This document shows positions 54,055 to 64,000 of a stretch of DNA of 64,000 bases, one piece after another. The number at the start of each line of letters is the position of its first letter. Position 1 is the stretch's first letter. Source of the stretch: Acanthosepion esculentum (Eukaryota; Mollusca; Cephalopoda; Sepiida; Sepiidae); contig OZ038495.1 in NCBI GenBank assembly GCA_964036315.1, positions 21,575,391 through 21,639,390 of the forward strand, read 5' to 3'. A program made the position numbers and the translations under genes. The notes under the pieces were generated by a model. It saw nothing but the letters and a program-made list of their open reading frames with translations. It made no database searches and had not been told where the DNA came from.

Positions 54055-55292
54055 ATCCGTACTCTGTTGAATAGAGCACACAGCAGAATCAGACCAGAGA
54101 TAGGACAAGAACAGTGCAGGTTCGTTAAAGACACCAAAACAAGGAAAGTAATATTCATGCTCAGAATGTTATCATAAAGAGCGATATAGATGCAGAATGT
54201 GTACCTATGTTTCTTAGATTATGCAAAGGCCTTCGACAAAGTATGCCAACAGGATCTGATGGAACTGCTCAGCAACCTTGATATATTCGGGAAGGATATC
54301 AGAATAATCAAGAACCTATACTGGCAGCAAATAGCATGCATACAAATAAGGAACAAGTTCAGTGAATATACGAAAATAGAAAGGGGTGTAAAGCAAGGAT
54401 GCGTCTTCTCACCTGACCTGTTCAACCTATACAGTGAGGCAATTCTAAGAGAATTGGAAACCCTACTGGGATTTAGTATAGGCAGCCACAACCGTAACAA
54501 CATAAAATACGCAGACGACAAAGTACTGATAGCAGACATGGAAGAGAAATTACAAAATCTCCTACAGAAGATAGCGACGGATAGTGAGAAGAAAAGACTA
54601 AGCATAAACTACAAGAAGATGGAATGCATGGTCATCAGTAAGTGGAATATCCTGAAATGCAATTTGCAGGTCAGGAACACTAGAATCAAGCAGACGCAGA
54701 AGTTTAAATATCCGGGAATTGTCTTGATGGAGTATGGTAAGTGTGACACAGACTTGTAGATGTATTGGGATGGTCAGGACACATTCCAAAAGCTGAGCAG
54801 AGTATTGCGAGACAAGAGGATTTCTTTGGTAACAAAGAAAAGAATACTGAGCTGTTACGTGACCTCTGTTTTTCTTTATGGCAGCAAATGTTGGACAATT
54901 TCCTCAAGGATGAGGAAGAGACTCGAGGTGAGAGATGTGGTTCTACAGAAGGATGCTGAGGATATCGTGGACCAAGCATGTGAGCAGTGATGAGGTCTTA
55001 GAGAGGTTATAAACAAGGAGATGGCTTATACTTAACATCAGAAAGAGGCATCTGAAGTTTCTGGGACACATAATAAGGAAGGAGGGCCTGGAGAATCTGA
55101 TACTCATGGGTCAAACAGAGGGAAAGAGACAAGGGAAAGCAGTGCATAACATCCCTGACAAGCTTGAGCAGGTGGATGACAAAACGTGGTCTGGTTGAGG
55201 AAGCAGAGGGAAGGAACTTGCCGAGAGCTGCAAGGGATAGAGGGAGGTGGAGAGCCATGATCGCCTACATCCTGAAAGGACATGGCACATAA
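54055..55292 (+). pseudogene. LINE reverse transcriptase, 5'-truncated copy
   Basis: Non-LTR retrotransposon copy in plus orientation. The frame reads RIRPEIGQEQCRFVKDTKTRK, then (after a stop) MQNVYLCFLDYAKAFDKV (palm block A), IERGVKQGCVFSPDLFNLY and an intact YADD at 54508-54519. It continues with MEEKLQNLLQK, KKRLSINYKKMEC and KYPGIVLMEYGKCDTDL. An in-frame TAG at 54757-54759 interrupts it; the same frame continues with YGSKCWTISSRM to 54990. After a second stop the frame shifts, with LKFLGHIIRKEGLENLIL visible. The end reads RWRAMIAYILKGHGT with a stop at 55290-55292. The endonuclease domain is absent. The clade is uncertain; the family resembles the endonuclease-reverse transcriptase LINEs common in invertebrates and sharks. 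Three minus-strand relatives lie at 37978, 49695 and 51427. Confidence 0.9.
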
Positions 55293-55299
55293 AAAGAAG

Positions 55300-56610
55300 G
55301 TATGCAGTGATGGCATATGTATAATCAAACAACTCCAAGAAATTGCTTACATCTCTAATAGGAAATTGTATACCCATTTTGTCAAACACACAGCAGCATA
55401 TGAGCACATCAATAGAGACTTCCTCTTATCATTGAAACCACCTTTCAAGTCCCGAATCCATCAATCTAATAGAAGAACTGTATCGGTCTACAACATTTTG
55501 TACGACTGACCCCAATATGGAAAACACATCAAACTTCATCAGGAATATAACAAGGAGGAAATGTGAGCCACAACTGCCCTGCACATTTACAAACACATTT
55601 GAAGAGACAGGTTCTGATCATTTAAGCATTCTATACCACATTCCAAATGGGACTACTACACAACAATCCCAATAAATCTACTAGACAACATTCCTAGCTC
55701 CCCTCCCAGGAACACTATACTGATGAGGATGGGGGGGGGGTACATGCTGATGACATAAGTATCCATTGTTGGGATAAGAATGACTTTGAACAGAAAATCA
55801 AAGTGTTTTTAAAAATGTAGGACTCCTGATAACCTTTCTAAAACAGAAATTATGATCTGGAATTGAATTGAAAAGCAGTGATGATGCCTACCCTGAATCT
55901 ATCACAAAAATTCAGGATGTGGAATTAGTAAATACTAAATATTACAAATACTAAGGTGTAGGTGTATGGATCAGTTATAACAAATTTAGTAAAGGAGAAT
56001 AGGAAATTGAACACAGAATAGGTTGTGTTAGAGGTAGTTTTGCCCAACACTGCAAATTGCTACAAAACCAAGGCATTAACCTGAAAACTAAAGCCATATT
56101 CTTAAATAACCTTGTCAGATCAAAATTTTCATATGGATTCTATGCATTTCACCAAACCAATTCAGAAATATCTAAATTGTATACAATCACTTTCTAAGTT
56201 TAATGGTTAAAAATGGTTTTGAGCAAGTGAAATCTGTAGTTTTGTCCATTGAACTGGTGTTAGAGAGAATAACAAATAACGAACAGTACCAAATAATAGA
56301 AACCACATCAATGAGAACTAGTAACAGCACCAACAACTAAAATGGATATCACATGTAACTAAAAGAGAAAATAATGACATAATCAAGATGCTGATTTTCC
56401 ACACTACTTCAAATAAAAGTTTGGGAAGGAAACACCCATTAATACTGGAAAAAGCCATAACTTCTGCTGGTCTTCAGAAACCCATTTTTGAGAAAATTGT
56501 TTTAAGAGAAAGATTTTATAAATTTCAACTGACAGCAGTACTGGATGCTCCATCAATGAATGCCCAATGTTCCATTGAAGGGAAACAACTAATATTAATA
56601 TTACATTAAA
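55300..56610 (+). pseudogene. Second LINE family, decayed reverse transcriptase
   Basis: Starts directly after the LINE ending at 55292. It reads KQLQEIAYISNRKLYTHFVK, HTAAYEHINRDFLLSL and HQSNRRTVSVYN. A palm motif follows, His-Ala-Asp-Asp-Ile at 55743-55757 (YADD with Tyr replaced), then ISIHCWDKNDFEQKIKVFL. Further on is GINLKTKAIFLNNLVRSKFSYGF at about 56071-56140, the 'thumb' region after the palm. The frame at 56388-56609 (LGRKHPLILEKAITSAGLQK) may be its C-terminal end. Frames change several times and stops are frequent. A G10 run lies at 55731-55740. The clade is not assigned; it is clearly different from the preceding LINE. Confidence 0.72.
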
Positions 56611-56799
56611 GAAAAATCAATATTACAAATTCTTTTCCTTTGTTTTAACACCTTAAAAATTAAAATATCTGAAAATTTAGAAATATATTTATTAGTGCAT
56701 CATCAAGTAGAAAAAAGGGACATAATTACTTTTGTATGAACTCCACATAAAAAAGACTTTGGTAAGGAAAAAAGCAGCAGCAGCAAAGATGGCCAAGTG

Positions 56800-56819
56800 A
56801 TATCCTGTTAACAGGATAT
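56800..56819. repeat. 20-bp perfect palindrome
   Basis: ATATCCTGTTAACAGGATAT reads the same on both strands, with a GTTAAC centre. A protein-binding site or a tiny transposon scar is possible; nothing nearby supports either. Confidence 0.85.
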
Positions 56820-58233
56820 GTCTCTAGCTTACAGTTTTTAGAACAGTGCTCAGGTCACATTCCTTCCTTTCATCAATTCCCCTTTCATTTTGTCATCTGG
56901 TAATTTTTCACCATTAGACTTCTACATTGGTAATTACAATTTAGTTAAATGTATAAATTAAGCTACAGAAACAGGAGGAAAAAAAAAAAAGATTCTCAAA
57001 CCACCCATGCTTTTCAAACCTCAGTAACTGAATAATTACAAACAGGATTGAGTCTGAAGCAGCAGAATCTTTGGGGAACTGTTAATTAATGATCATCCTT
57101 ATTGGTGTGTGTATATTGGCATTTTATAGGTACCTCTGAAGAAAAGTGATACCTATGGTTTAAAATTAATTTTTGAAAATGAAAAATCTTTCAAAAATAA
57201 AATATACTTTCCTGAAATATTATTTGAGGGAGATTAGTTGATTTTAAGTTTAATTAACCAGATTTGAAACAAATATTACATTTAGTTTAAAATAGTGCAG
57301 AAAAGCATTTTTTAACACAGATGGGTGTCTTTATAGGTGTTGATAGCTATCGCCATAGACTTATGCTTGGAATTTTTTTTTTTACAAGGGACATATCTGT
57401 AAAAATTATTTGATGAATATTATGTGAGCATGTTTTTTTATGATTTTTTTTTAACTGCCCACTAATCTTAAAAATTTAGGAAAATATTCTCTGTAATCTA
57501 ATGTTTTATTGAATTTTAGGCACTTTACCATTACATTTACTATACATACCACTCTTATTTTCTGATAATGTGTATGGATATACATATTTACAAAAATCAA
57601 CATATTTCTACACACACAAAAATATTCAAAATTCTTTTTAAAATAGTGGGGGTTGCTGAATTGTAATAAGGTTTTCCATTTATGATTAGTAAATATAGTT
57701 TTTACTTAACCGGTACAAATTAATAGAGAATTTTAAAAGATTTAAAACTTTATAAATTATTCTAATTAAAATTTTAAAAAATAAAATGAAAATAATTCTT
57801 GTAAAAATTCATTATTTGTTAAAAAAAATTAATTTTTCTTAAGACTATTCATAAAAGCAATTAAAAGCTTTTCTAATTAAATAATGTCTTAGTTTTATTA
57901 CATTTTTTATTTTATGATTTACAGCAGATTTTCAGTAAGTGGGGGTCCTGTTTTTTTTCATTATGTATGCTCATTTTTTTAGTCTATCTTTATATATAGG
58001 TGAGTTTGTGTATATATATCATTTGAAGATCACAGTGTGAAATTCAAAGTGACATTTATAGATTGGCATCCGTACATGGATTCCTAGTTATTGTTACAGT
58101 TCTATCATAGTTTGGTTTGGTTTCCCATTGATTTTTGTTTAGGTAGATGTTTTTATTTCATTCTTTGCAGGCTTTGTATTTGTAGGGTTTGTTCTTGCTA
58201 CATTCCCTTCATCTTGCACTTCATTTATTTTGG

Positions 58234-58234
58234 T

Positions 58235-58319
<85 letters not shown>
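58234..58319. repeat. (TA)n-(GT)n-(TA)n array
   Basis: AT run, seven GT units, then about 27 AT units. Confidence 0.96.
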
Positions 58320-58320
<1 letters not shown>

Positions 58321-58404
58321 GCACACATTAAGTGCTGGTGTTAATAAAGCAATGCTCAATGTAAAATAACATTATTAAAAAGAAATATATATTTGTTCCT
58401 CCCT

Positions 58405-58405
58405 A

Positions 58406-58456
<51 letters not shown>
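58405..58456. repeat. (CT)n-(TA)n array
   Basis: About 8 CT units followed by about 17 TA units. Confidence 0.96.
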
Positions 58457-58458
<2 letters not shown>

Positions 58459-60501
58459 TTTCACAGCTAAATTACTTCTCTGAGATCCAAGTCCCTTATA
58501 TGAAAATTATTGATTTAGACTTTATTTAAATGTATAAAGTTAAAAAAAATATATACAGAATTGAAATAAAAAAGTTTTTCTGGTAGTATGAAAAAAAAAA
58601 AAAAAAAAAAACAAAAAACAAAACTCAACCAATGCATCAAAGAAAGATGCTTGGTTCTGTAATTAGATTGTTAAGATTACAAGTAAAAGTAATGACTGGA
58701 CATAAACCAAAAGGAAAAAAAATCTTGAAAAGAATTCTTAATTCTTTCTGGTCACAACAAATGCTAAGTTGATGAAATAAAAACTGCATGATAAACTAAA
58801 CAGGATTTTATTTAAGCTTTCTCACAACATATCCACAAATGGTAGGAGTGTCTTATTGCTACACACTTTCTTTCCAATGTTTAACAAATATTGAAGTTGT
58901 AAAAATGCTGAGGACATCTGCACAAACAACAGAATCACTTAACCTTTTCAAGAGTAAAACTTGGCACGTGTGACAAGTTCAAAAACTCAACTTCTTTGCA
59001 GCTGACTCTGTCTCAAGAGCATATGACTAATACTAAACTTCTTAAACAACCAAGAAATGCTATTTTTCATCTCATTTTCTAGATTACAGACTAAAAAGAA
59101 ACCACTTTATATATATCACACACATTAATACAAGGTAAAAAAAAATTATGAAAATTTTTACTATTAATAATGTTTTCAAAATATTTTATATCACTAAAAA
59201 GGTCATACCCCTTAAAAATAAAAACAAAACAAATAAATAAAAAAACAAAACGAAAAATAAATAAACAAAAAAAACAGTGAAAAGTCTATTTTATGTTGAA
59301 GTTTCTTTTAGATATATCATCTTTTAAAAAGTTGCATTTACTCATTGCTGGCAAAATACTCGCTAAGAATATAACAAAAATGTAAATGAAAATTTATTTA
59401 TGAAGAGCAAGTATTAAAACAAAACTAAAAAAAAAGGAGAATTTTATTTTTACATGTTATTTTCATCATTGAGGAATCTTTAGTTTCATCTAAATGTTGA
59501 TTATAATATATTATCAGTATTTAACAGTAGTTATCAAAAGCAAAAAAGTAATTTCTCAAAAGAATTGTAACGTTTGGTAATGAGGATTAGACAAAAATAT
59601 TCTTTTTACTTTGTGCTAATTTTTTTTTTATGTATGCTTGTATAGTAATTATTAACTAATAAAATGTGAAAGAATAAAGTTACCATTTACTACAAATCAG
59701 AAAGATTTACTTTCCAAATAATCTAATAGAAACAGTAAAGTAACAATAAAAGAACCTGATTCATACAATTGTTATCTTCAGAGCAAAGACAATCATTTCT
59801 CATTTAAATATATACAAAGCTTCAGTATTAAATAAACTACACTTGAAATCCAATCTGGGACAGTCAACTGAAGGTTGTCAAGTTCTAAAAGGTCACACTG
59901 ATAGATTTTTCCATTAAAAATACACAACCACCAAAATATTCCTAAAAAAATTTAATATATTTTTTTATTTCTTGAGATAATTTTCCACAACTTTTACTGA
60001 AAAACATTGAGTAATTTTAAATTAAGAAAAATGTATGAAGTGTTTTTCATGTGACATTTATAGGGAGTTCATATTTTTATAATGAAGGTAGAAAAATTTT
60101 GGGAAATATCTAAAATAAAATTAAAAAAATAAAATTGTCAAATTCCAAGTTTATAAATACTGAGAAAATAAAAATAAAGAAACTTAGTTTGTTTCTCACT
60201 CACACACACACACTTTTGTCTTTATCTGTACTAAATTAGGCCTCCAAATATGCCAAAGACATTTTTATTAACGATCCAAACAAACATTTCATTGTTGAAT
60301 TTATTTGTTCTGACAAAAAGTTCCTGATAATCAGTCTAATGTCAAAAATTTGAATTTACTAAAGAAATGTTTTTAAATGTTTTTCAAAACATTTTTTTAT
60401 CCATTATAATAAAAAAACCAGAAAAATACTAAAAATTATATAGATTCTGAAATGTTACTCGTCATTTTTAGCAACAAATTTTTCAACTTTGAAAAACAAG
60501 A

Positions 60502-60530
60502 TGTATGTATGTATATATATATATATATAT
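60502..60530. repeat. (GTAT)n-(TA)n array
   Basis: Short compound microsatellite. Confidence 0.9.
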
Positions 60531-61724
60531 CTTAGCATAAACAAAACTTTAGACTCAATTCTTTCTTTTAAGGAACCAGAAAGAGGAAATTTTAGTATGG
60601 AAAAGAGAAAAAGTTATTTAGAGCAGAGCCTAAGAGAGTTGTATTTATAGCACTGAATAAGAAAACAGATGGGTGTTAGCTTCAAGAGGAATAAATAGAG
60701 GAAAAAAGTTATCTAACCTGTAAGGTAGTGATGTTCTATTCCATACAGCAAAATTAAAATTCAATTCTTTTACAGACATTAGGGCTAGTCAGCACTTGAC
60801 TACAATAATAGCAGTCCACATTTTAGGAAATTAAAAAAAAAAAAAAAAACAAACCCGGAAAACTAAACTTCACCAAAGACAAACTTTTGTAAGGGAAGCA
60901 ACATTCCCTTCATCATATAGTCTGTGCAGCGAGAAAATTTATTTAGTTTTATATGGTAAAAGAGATGAGACAGAAAGGGAGGGAGCTTTAAGCAGCAGTA
61001 ACAGATCAAGTTACAACTAGCGTGTTTGTTGAGTTATTTCCCTTTATTAAATAAATCTGCATCACTTACATGGCTTAGTTAATAAAGGCAAAGCTTTGTG
61101 TGAGTAGCAGTCAAGGAATGCTACCACAAAGAGCAATTATTAAATGAGTAATGTAAATATATTAAAATTCATAAAAAGGATAATTATTAAAGTTTTTTAA
61201 ATTAAACAATTTTTTTATAAGTTATCTTATAAAAAAAAGAAGACAAAATGAAAGCATTAAGTCTAAATTTCTAAAGGAATTTTAACTGTAAAATCTCATT
61301 AAAAAAAAAAAACAACAAAAAATAAACATGTCAATGATAATTTCAAAGATCAACATTAAAACATAATGTAAACATTAAGTTCTGAACAGTTAATATTGCA
61401 AAAGAAAAGTTTTAATAACTAAATAAAAACATTTTAAATGCCCAAAGAAAATATTTTTTAAATCCTTCATTTTAGTTAGAATATTATTAACAATTTGATT
61501 TAAAAAAAATATAAAATCAATAGATCATCAATGCAAACCAATGTTGAATATATATAAGAAGGATTTTGTATTCATACAGTATTCTCTTAGATTCAAAGAA
61601 AAGAATTATTTAATTTAAAAAAAAAAAGATTTTTTAGTAATATTAAAGTTTAATTAAAACAGCTATCATGTAACAATTTTATAGGCATGTCAAGAAGTCA
61701 TGCAAAAAGACCACACACACAGTG

Positions 61725-62360
61725 TGCGATGAGTAAATTATTATCATTTTATATTGTTCTTTGTTTTAATTTTGTCAACTGCACAGTATAGTGGAGTCAG
61801 TTGGGCACCATCTATGAGAAAAAGAGCACCATGACACAATTCACTCCACCAGAAACTCGGAAAAAGCATGCTGTAATGCTTGGCATTCACACCATATACA
61901 AATATTTCAGTGTTTGGGTGTCAATCTGAGGACAGTGCAGAGGATTTGGAAAGAGTTGGATGAGTCTAATGGTGATTATGAAGGTGTTTGGCATGATCAC
62001 TAGTGATGGCCATATTATGCCTCCATTCATCTTCCCACAGGGCCTCAGATTCAACACAGAAACTTACATCAAGTGCCTTGAGGACGTAGTGCTGCCCTGG
62101 GTCAAAAGGTGGCTGCTGGAAAACCCTATGTCTGGTGACAAGACTCTGCACCATGCCAATCAAGCAGAAGAACCCAGTCATGGCTGTTGGATAATTTCTG
62201 CAACTATATCACCCCTTACATCTGGCCACCTATCTCCCCAGACTACAACCCTCTTGATTATTATTATATGTGGGACTCAGTTGAGCAAGAGACCAACAAA
62301 ACTCTTTGTAACACCAAAGGAAATTGCATAATTTAGATGACATTTTATCCATCACTCTCT
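61725..62360 (+). pseudogene. Mariner-like transposase remnant, sibling of 43.5 kb
   Basis: The left end GTGTGCGATGAGTAAATTAT matches the right end (reversed) of the element at 43510-44313. The right end GACATTTTATCCATCACTCT matches its other end. The plus strand reads MTQFTPPETRKKHAVMLGIHT at 61831 on. It continues MSLMVIMKVFGMITSDGHIM, PPFIFPQGLRFNTETYIKCL and DVVLPWVKRWLLENPMSGD. It then shifts to a frame with SPDYNPLDYYYMW (about 62233-62270). The catalytic Asp in NPLD is kept. The block around the middle catalytic Asp (QQDSAPCH in relatives) reads KTLHHANQ here, so that Asp is not evident in this frame. At least two frameshifts make it inactive. Confidence 0.85.
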
Positions 62361-62417
62361 GTATATAATTTTAGTAAATTTGATATTTTTTGTTTTTATT
62401 TTTGGTGCCTTAACAAG

Positions 62418-62678
62418 TTGACTGCCAGAGGTCAATCATGAAATCCATTCTTCAAATACCAACTTTATAATAGCCAACTTAGGTAATAAAAACCAAAAAT
62501 TTATTAATTGATTTATAGCTTTAACTGAAGTCTTAACACTAAAAATATCACTGTAAATAAACTCATTGTTGGCGTGCACAGATGAAAATGTATCAGGAAA
62601 TGCCAAGCACAAGATAACTCATAGTTGATGTCATAATAAAAACTGCCAACTATGAGTTTCTTCATGGTTGGCAGTCAA
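62418..62678. mobile_element. MITE copy B, TIR TTGACTGCCA, 261 bp
   Basis: The left end TTGACTGCCA (62418-62427) and the right end TGGCAGTCAA (62669-62678) are perfect inverted repeats of 10 bases. A TTAA lies close to the left end (62410-62413). Internally a second inverted pair, ACTCATAGTTG and CAACTATGAGT, lies at about 62616 and 62647. It shares internal blocks with copy A at 14406-14617. No coding capacity. The superfamily is unknown to me. Confidence 0.75.
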
Positions 62679-62699
62679 TGTGTAGCAGAAAAACACAAT

Positions 62700-63300
62700 T
62701 TACACAGAGATAAAAGATTAAAGCCAAATTAACATAATGATTAGAAGACATATCTCTCACTACACACTAATTTTCATCTACGTCACACACATGCAGTACT
62801 CTACTCAAAACAAATTTTAAAAACAAACACAAATATACCAAAGTGCTGGCCATTATTGACGTGACTCTCGTTTGCCACTGATGTCTACAACTACATCAGT
62901 GTGTTTCCCTTATATAAGCTATAAGAGAAGCCGGACAGCAGCACAGAGAGAGACAGACAGGCAGACTTTATACACACATACATGCTAACCATAAAGGCTA
63001 CTCGAGAGCACAGCTGACTGTCCGTCTGACCATTAGGTTGTGAAAACGACCTACTGTGTACACAGAAAGAGAACAAACTGTACTATCAATGTGACAAGCC
63101 CAAAATGATAGCCAGCAGTCAGCCAGGTTAAGCATACTCATTTTTCACACTCTCATTTCACACCTTGGACACAGTACATTCAAATGCTACAGTATATGAC
63201 TTACCAGAGACATTTTCATATCTTGTAAATGAAAATAAATCTTTGGTCATTTCTCCAAACTAGTGTCTAATTTGTTTCTTTACTCCAACCAATTGCATTC
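62700..63300 (+). promoter_or_regulatory. LTR-like promoter block with TATA box and poly(A) signal
   Basis: GC-richer stretch with TATATAAG at 62911-62918, followed by a purine-rich GAGAGAGACAGACAGGCAGA segment and AATAAA at 63234-63239. This TATA, leader and poly(A)-signal order within about 350 bases resembles a solo LTR of a retrotransposon. The alternative is a host promoter with a short leader. I could not define TG...CA ends or a target duplication, so the borders are approximate. Confidence 0.35.
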
Positions 63301-63399
63301 ATTTCATTCCAATGGTCTATTCAATAAGTGACTCTCAATATAAACAGATGTTTTTCTTTAGGAAAATTTAGTCTCAATCACAAGAAAGTTCAGATAAAG

Positions 63400-63436
63400 A
63401 TATGTAATTTAAACAATTTATCCATCACACCCTCTG
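63400..63436 (+). repeat. Solo mariner terminal fragment
   Basis: TAATTTAAACAATTTATCCA followed by TCACACCCTCTGTG copies the right end of the mariners at 61725 and 43510 (TAATTTAGATGACA / TTTATCCATC). Only about 37 bases remain. It runs straight into a GT/TA array. Confidence 0.55.
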
Positions 63437-63485
63437 TGTGTGTGTATGTGTGTGTGTGTGTACAATATATATATATATATATATA
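63434..63485. repeat. (GT)n-(TA)n array
   Basis: GT run with one TATG interruption, then about 10 AT units. It lies exactly between the solo mariner end and the Tc1 element that starts at 63486. Confidence 0.95.
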
Positions 63486-64000
63486 GTTGTGGGCAAAATG
63501 TTCAGAACGGCATTGTTTTCGTCAGAAATGTAGGTATAAGTTTTTATCAAAGTTGTTTTATATTCTATAATTTTCACAGACAATAAATGTGATATTATTT
63601 GTTATTGTCTGAGATTTTGGTGTAATTTGAGAGGATAATACAGAAGTTATGGATGATTTAGTGATTTACTGCAAAACCCATGGCGGTCAAAATGATCAGA
63701 ACGGTTGAAAAAATAACAAAATAATCAAAAATGACAGAGAATACTGGAATTATTTAATATTTAGTGTGAAGCCCTTTAGCTTCAATCACACTTTGACATC
63801 TTCTTCTGCATGAGGAAATTAAATTTTCAATTTCTTGCTGGGTGATCTTATTCCATTCTTCCTGAAAGGCATTCCATGCTTGGTTGTTTTAGGATTTCTG
63901 GCTTTCGAACGTTCTCCTAGAATATTCCACACATTTTCAATAGGATTGACATCTGGGCTTTGAGCAGGCCAATCCATGACAATAACCTTTTCAGCCTTGA
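63486..64000 (-). mobile_element. Tc1-like element of IR/DR type, 3' part (runs off window)
   Basis: Starts after a TA at 63484-63485. Two direct repeats sit inside the terminal inverted repeat: GTGGGCAAAATGTTCAGAAC at 63489 and GGCGGTCAAAATGATCAGAA at 63682. They are about 190 bases apart, the classic IR/DR layout of the Sleeping Beauty-like group. The minus-strand transposase C-terminus is visible from 64000 to 63754. MDWPAQSPDVNPIENVWNIL carries the last catalytic Glu, and the rest of the protein (WNAFQEEWNKITQQEIENLI ...) ends at a TAA at 63756-63754. One frameshift separates the two parts near 63890. The other end and the N-terminal two thirds are outside the window. Confidence 0.9.

Larger units (their letters stand above)
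56612..61715. other. Unassigned AT-rich region
   Basis: No coding exon or transposon seen. Holds a 20-base perfect palindrome at 56800-56819, (TA)n arrays at 58234-58319 and 58405-58456, a short one at 60502-60530, and many poly-A runs (58591, 60834). Confidence 0.6.

Noticed and set aside
54219..54605. 128-codon minus-strand frame
   Set aside because: Shadow of the plus-strand reverse transcriptase frame.
55721..55760. CTGATGAG and CTGATGAC words as a hammerhead core
   Set aside because: They lie in decayed LINE coding sequence and I found no stem II followed by GAAA at the right distance.

Overview
This is eukaryotic, AT-rich, intron-like DNA with no bacterial features. The window is dominated by long (TA)n arrays, several LINE families, Tc1/mariner, hAT and other DNA transposon remnants, and one decayed LTR retrotransposon. 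This repeat mix, together with a conserved animal gene, fits an invertebrate metazoan. My best guess is a lophotrochozoan, perhaps a coleoid cephalopod, but that is an inference from repeat style and not proven by any single sequence.

Only one cellular protein-coding gene can be supported: a TRAK/Milton-family (trafficking kinesin-binding protein) gene on the minus strand. Two consecutive coding exons are visible. They lie at 17343-17563 (upstream) and 3552-3755 (downstream), separated by a 13.6 kb intron. Their splice phases match exactly: one base plus two bases complete the Asp of the family's conserved Asp-Val-Cys-Asn motif. The downstream exon carries the start of the HAP1 N-terminal homology domain. 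The rest of the gene lies below position 1, and its promoter side lies above 17563.

Layout: 1-3551 is the intron below the HAP1_N exon. The large intron 3756-17342 contains (TA)n arrays, a GC-richer repeat at 5.1-5.6 kb, a minus-strand LINE remnant at 8.9-10.2 kb, a Tc1-like remnant at 10.4-11.3 kb, mariner remnants at 11.5-12.0 and 12.9-13.9 kb, a small inverted-repeat element at 14.4 kb and a palindromic MITE at 16.1 kb. From 17.6 to 37 kb the DNA is mostly featureless and AT-rich, with a MADE1-like mariner MITE (18.5 kb), a possible decayed hammerhead motif (24.2 kb), a 559 bp Tc1-like relic with clear TIRs (25.2 kb), a hAT MITE (28.2 kb) and a LINE fragment (30.2 kb).

From 37 to 64 kb repeats are denser. 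There is a (TA)n-bracketed insert at 37.1-37.8 kb and LINE fragments of one family at 38.0, 49.7, 51.4 and 54.1 kb, followed by a second LINE at 55.3 kb. A mariner sits between TA arrays at 43.5 kb, and a sibling copy lies at 61.7 kb. A Ty3/Gypsy-like pol remnant spans 44.4-46.4 kb. The window ends with an LTR/promoter-like block at about 62.85-63.3 kb and a partial Tc1 element of IR/DR type running off at 64000.

All mobile elements seen are broken by stops, frameshifts or lost catalytic residues, so none looks autonomous as present in this window. I found no convincing new biological system. The best leads are the TRAK exon pair, the two-copy MITE family, the MADE1-like MITE, the IR/DR element and the hammerhead-like motif.
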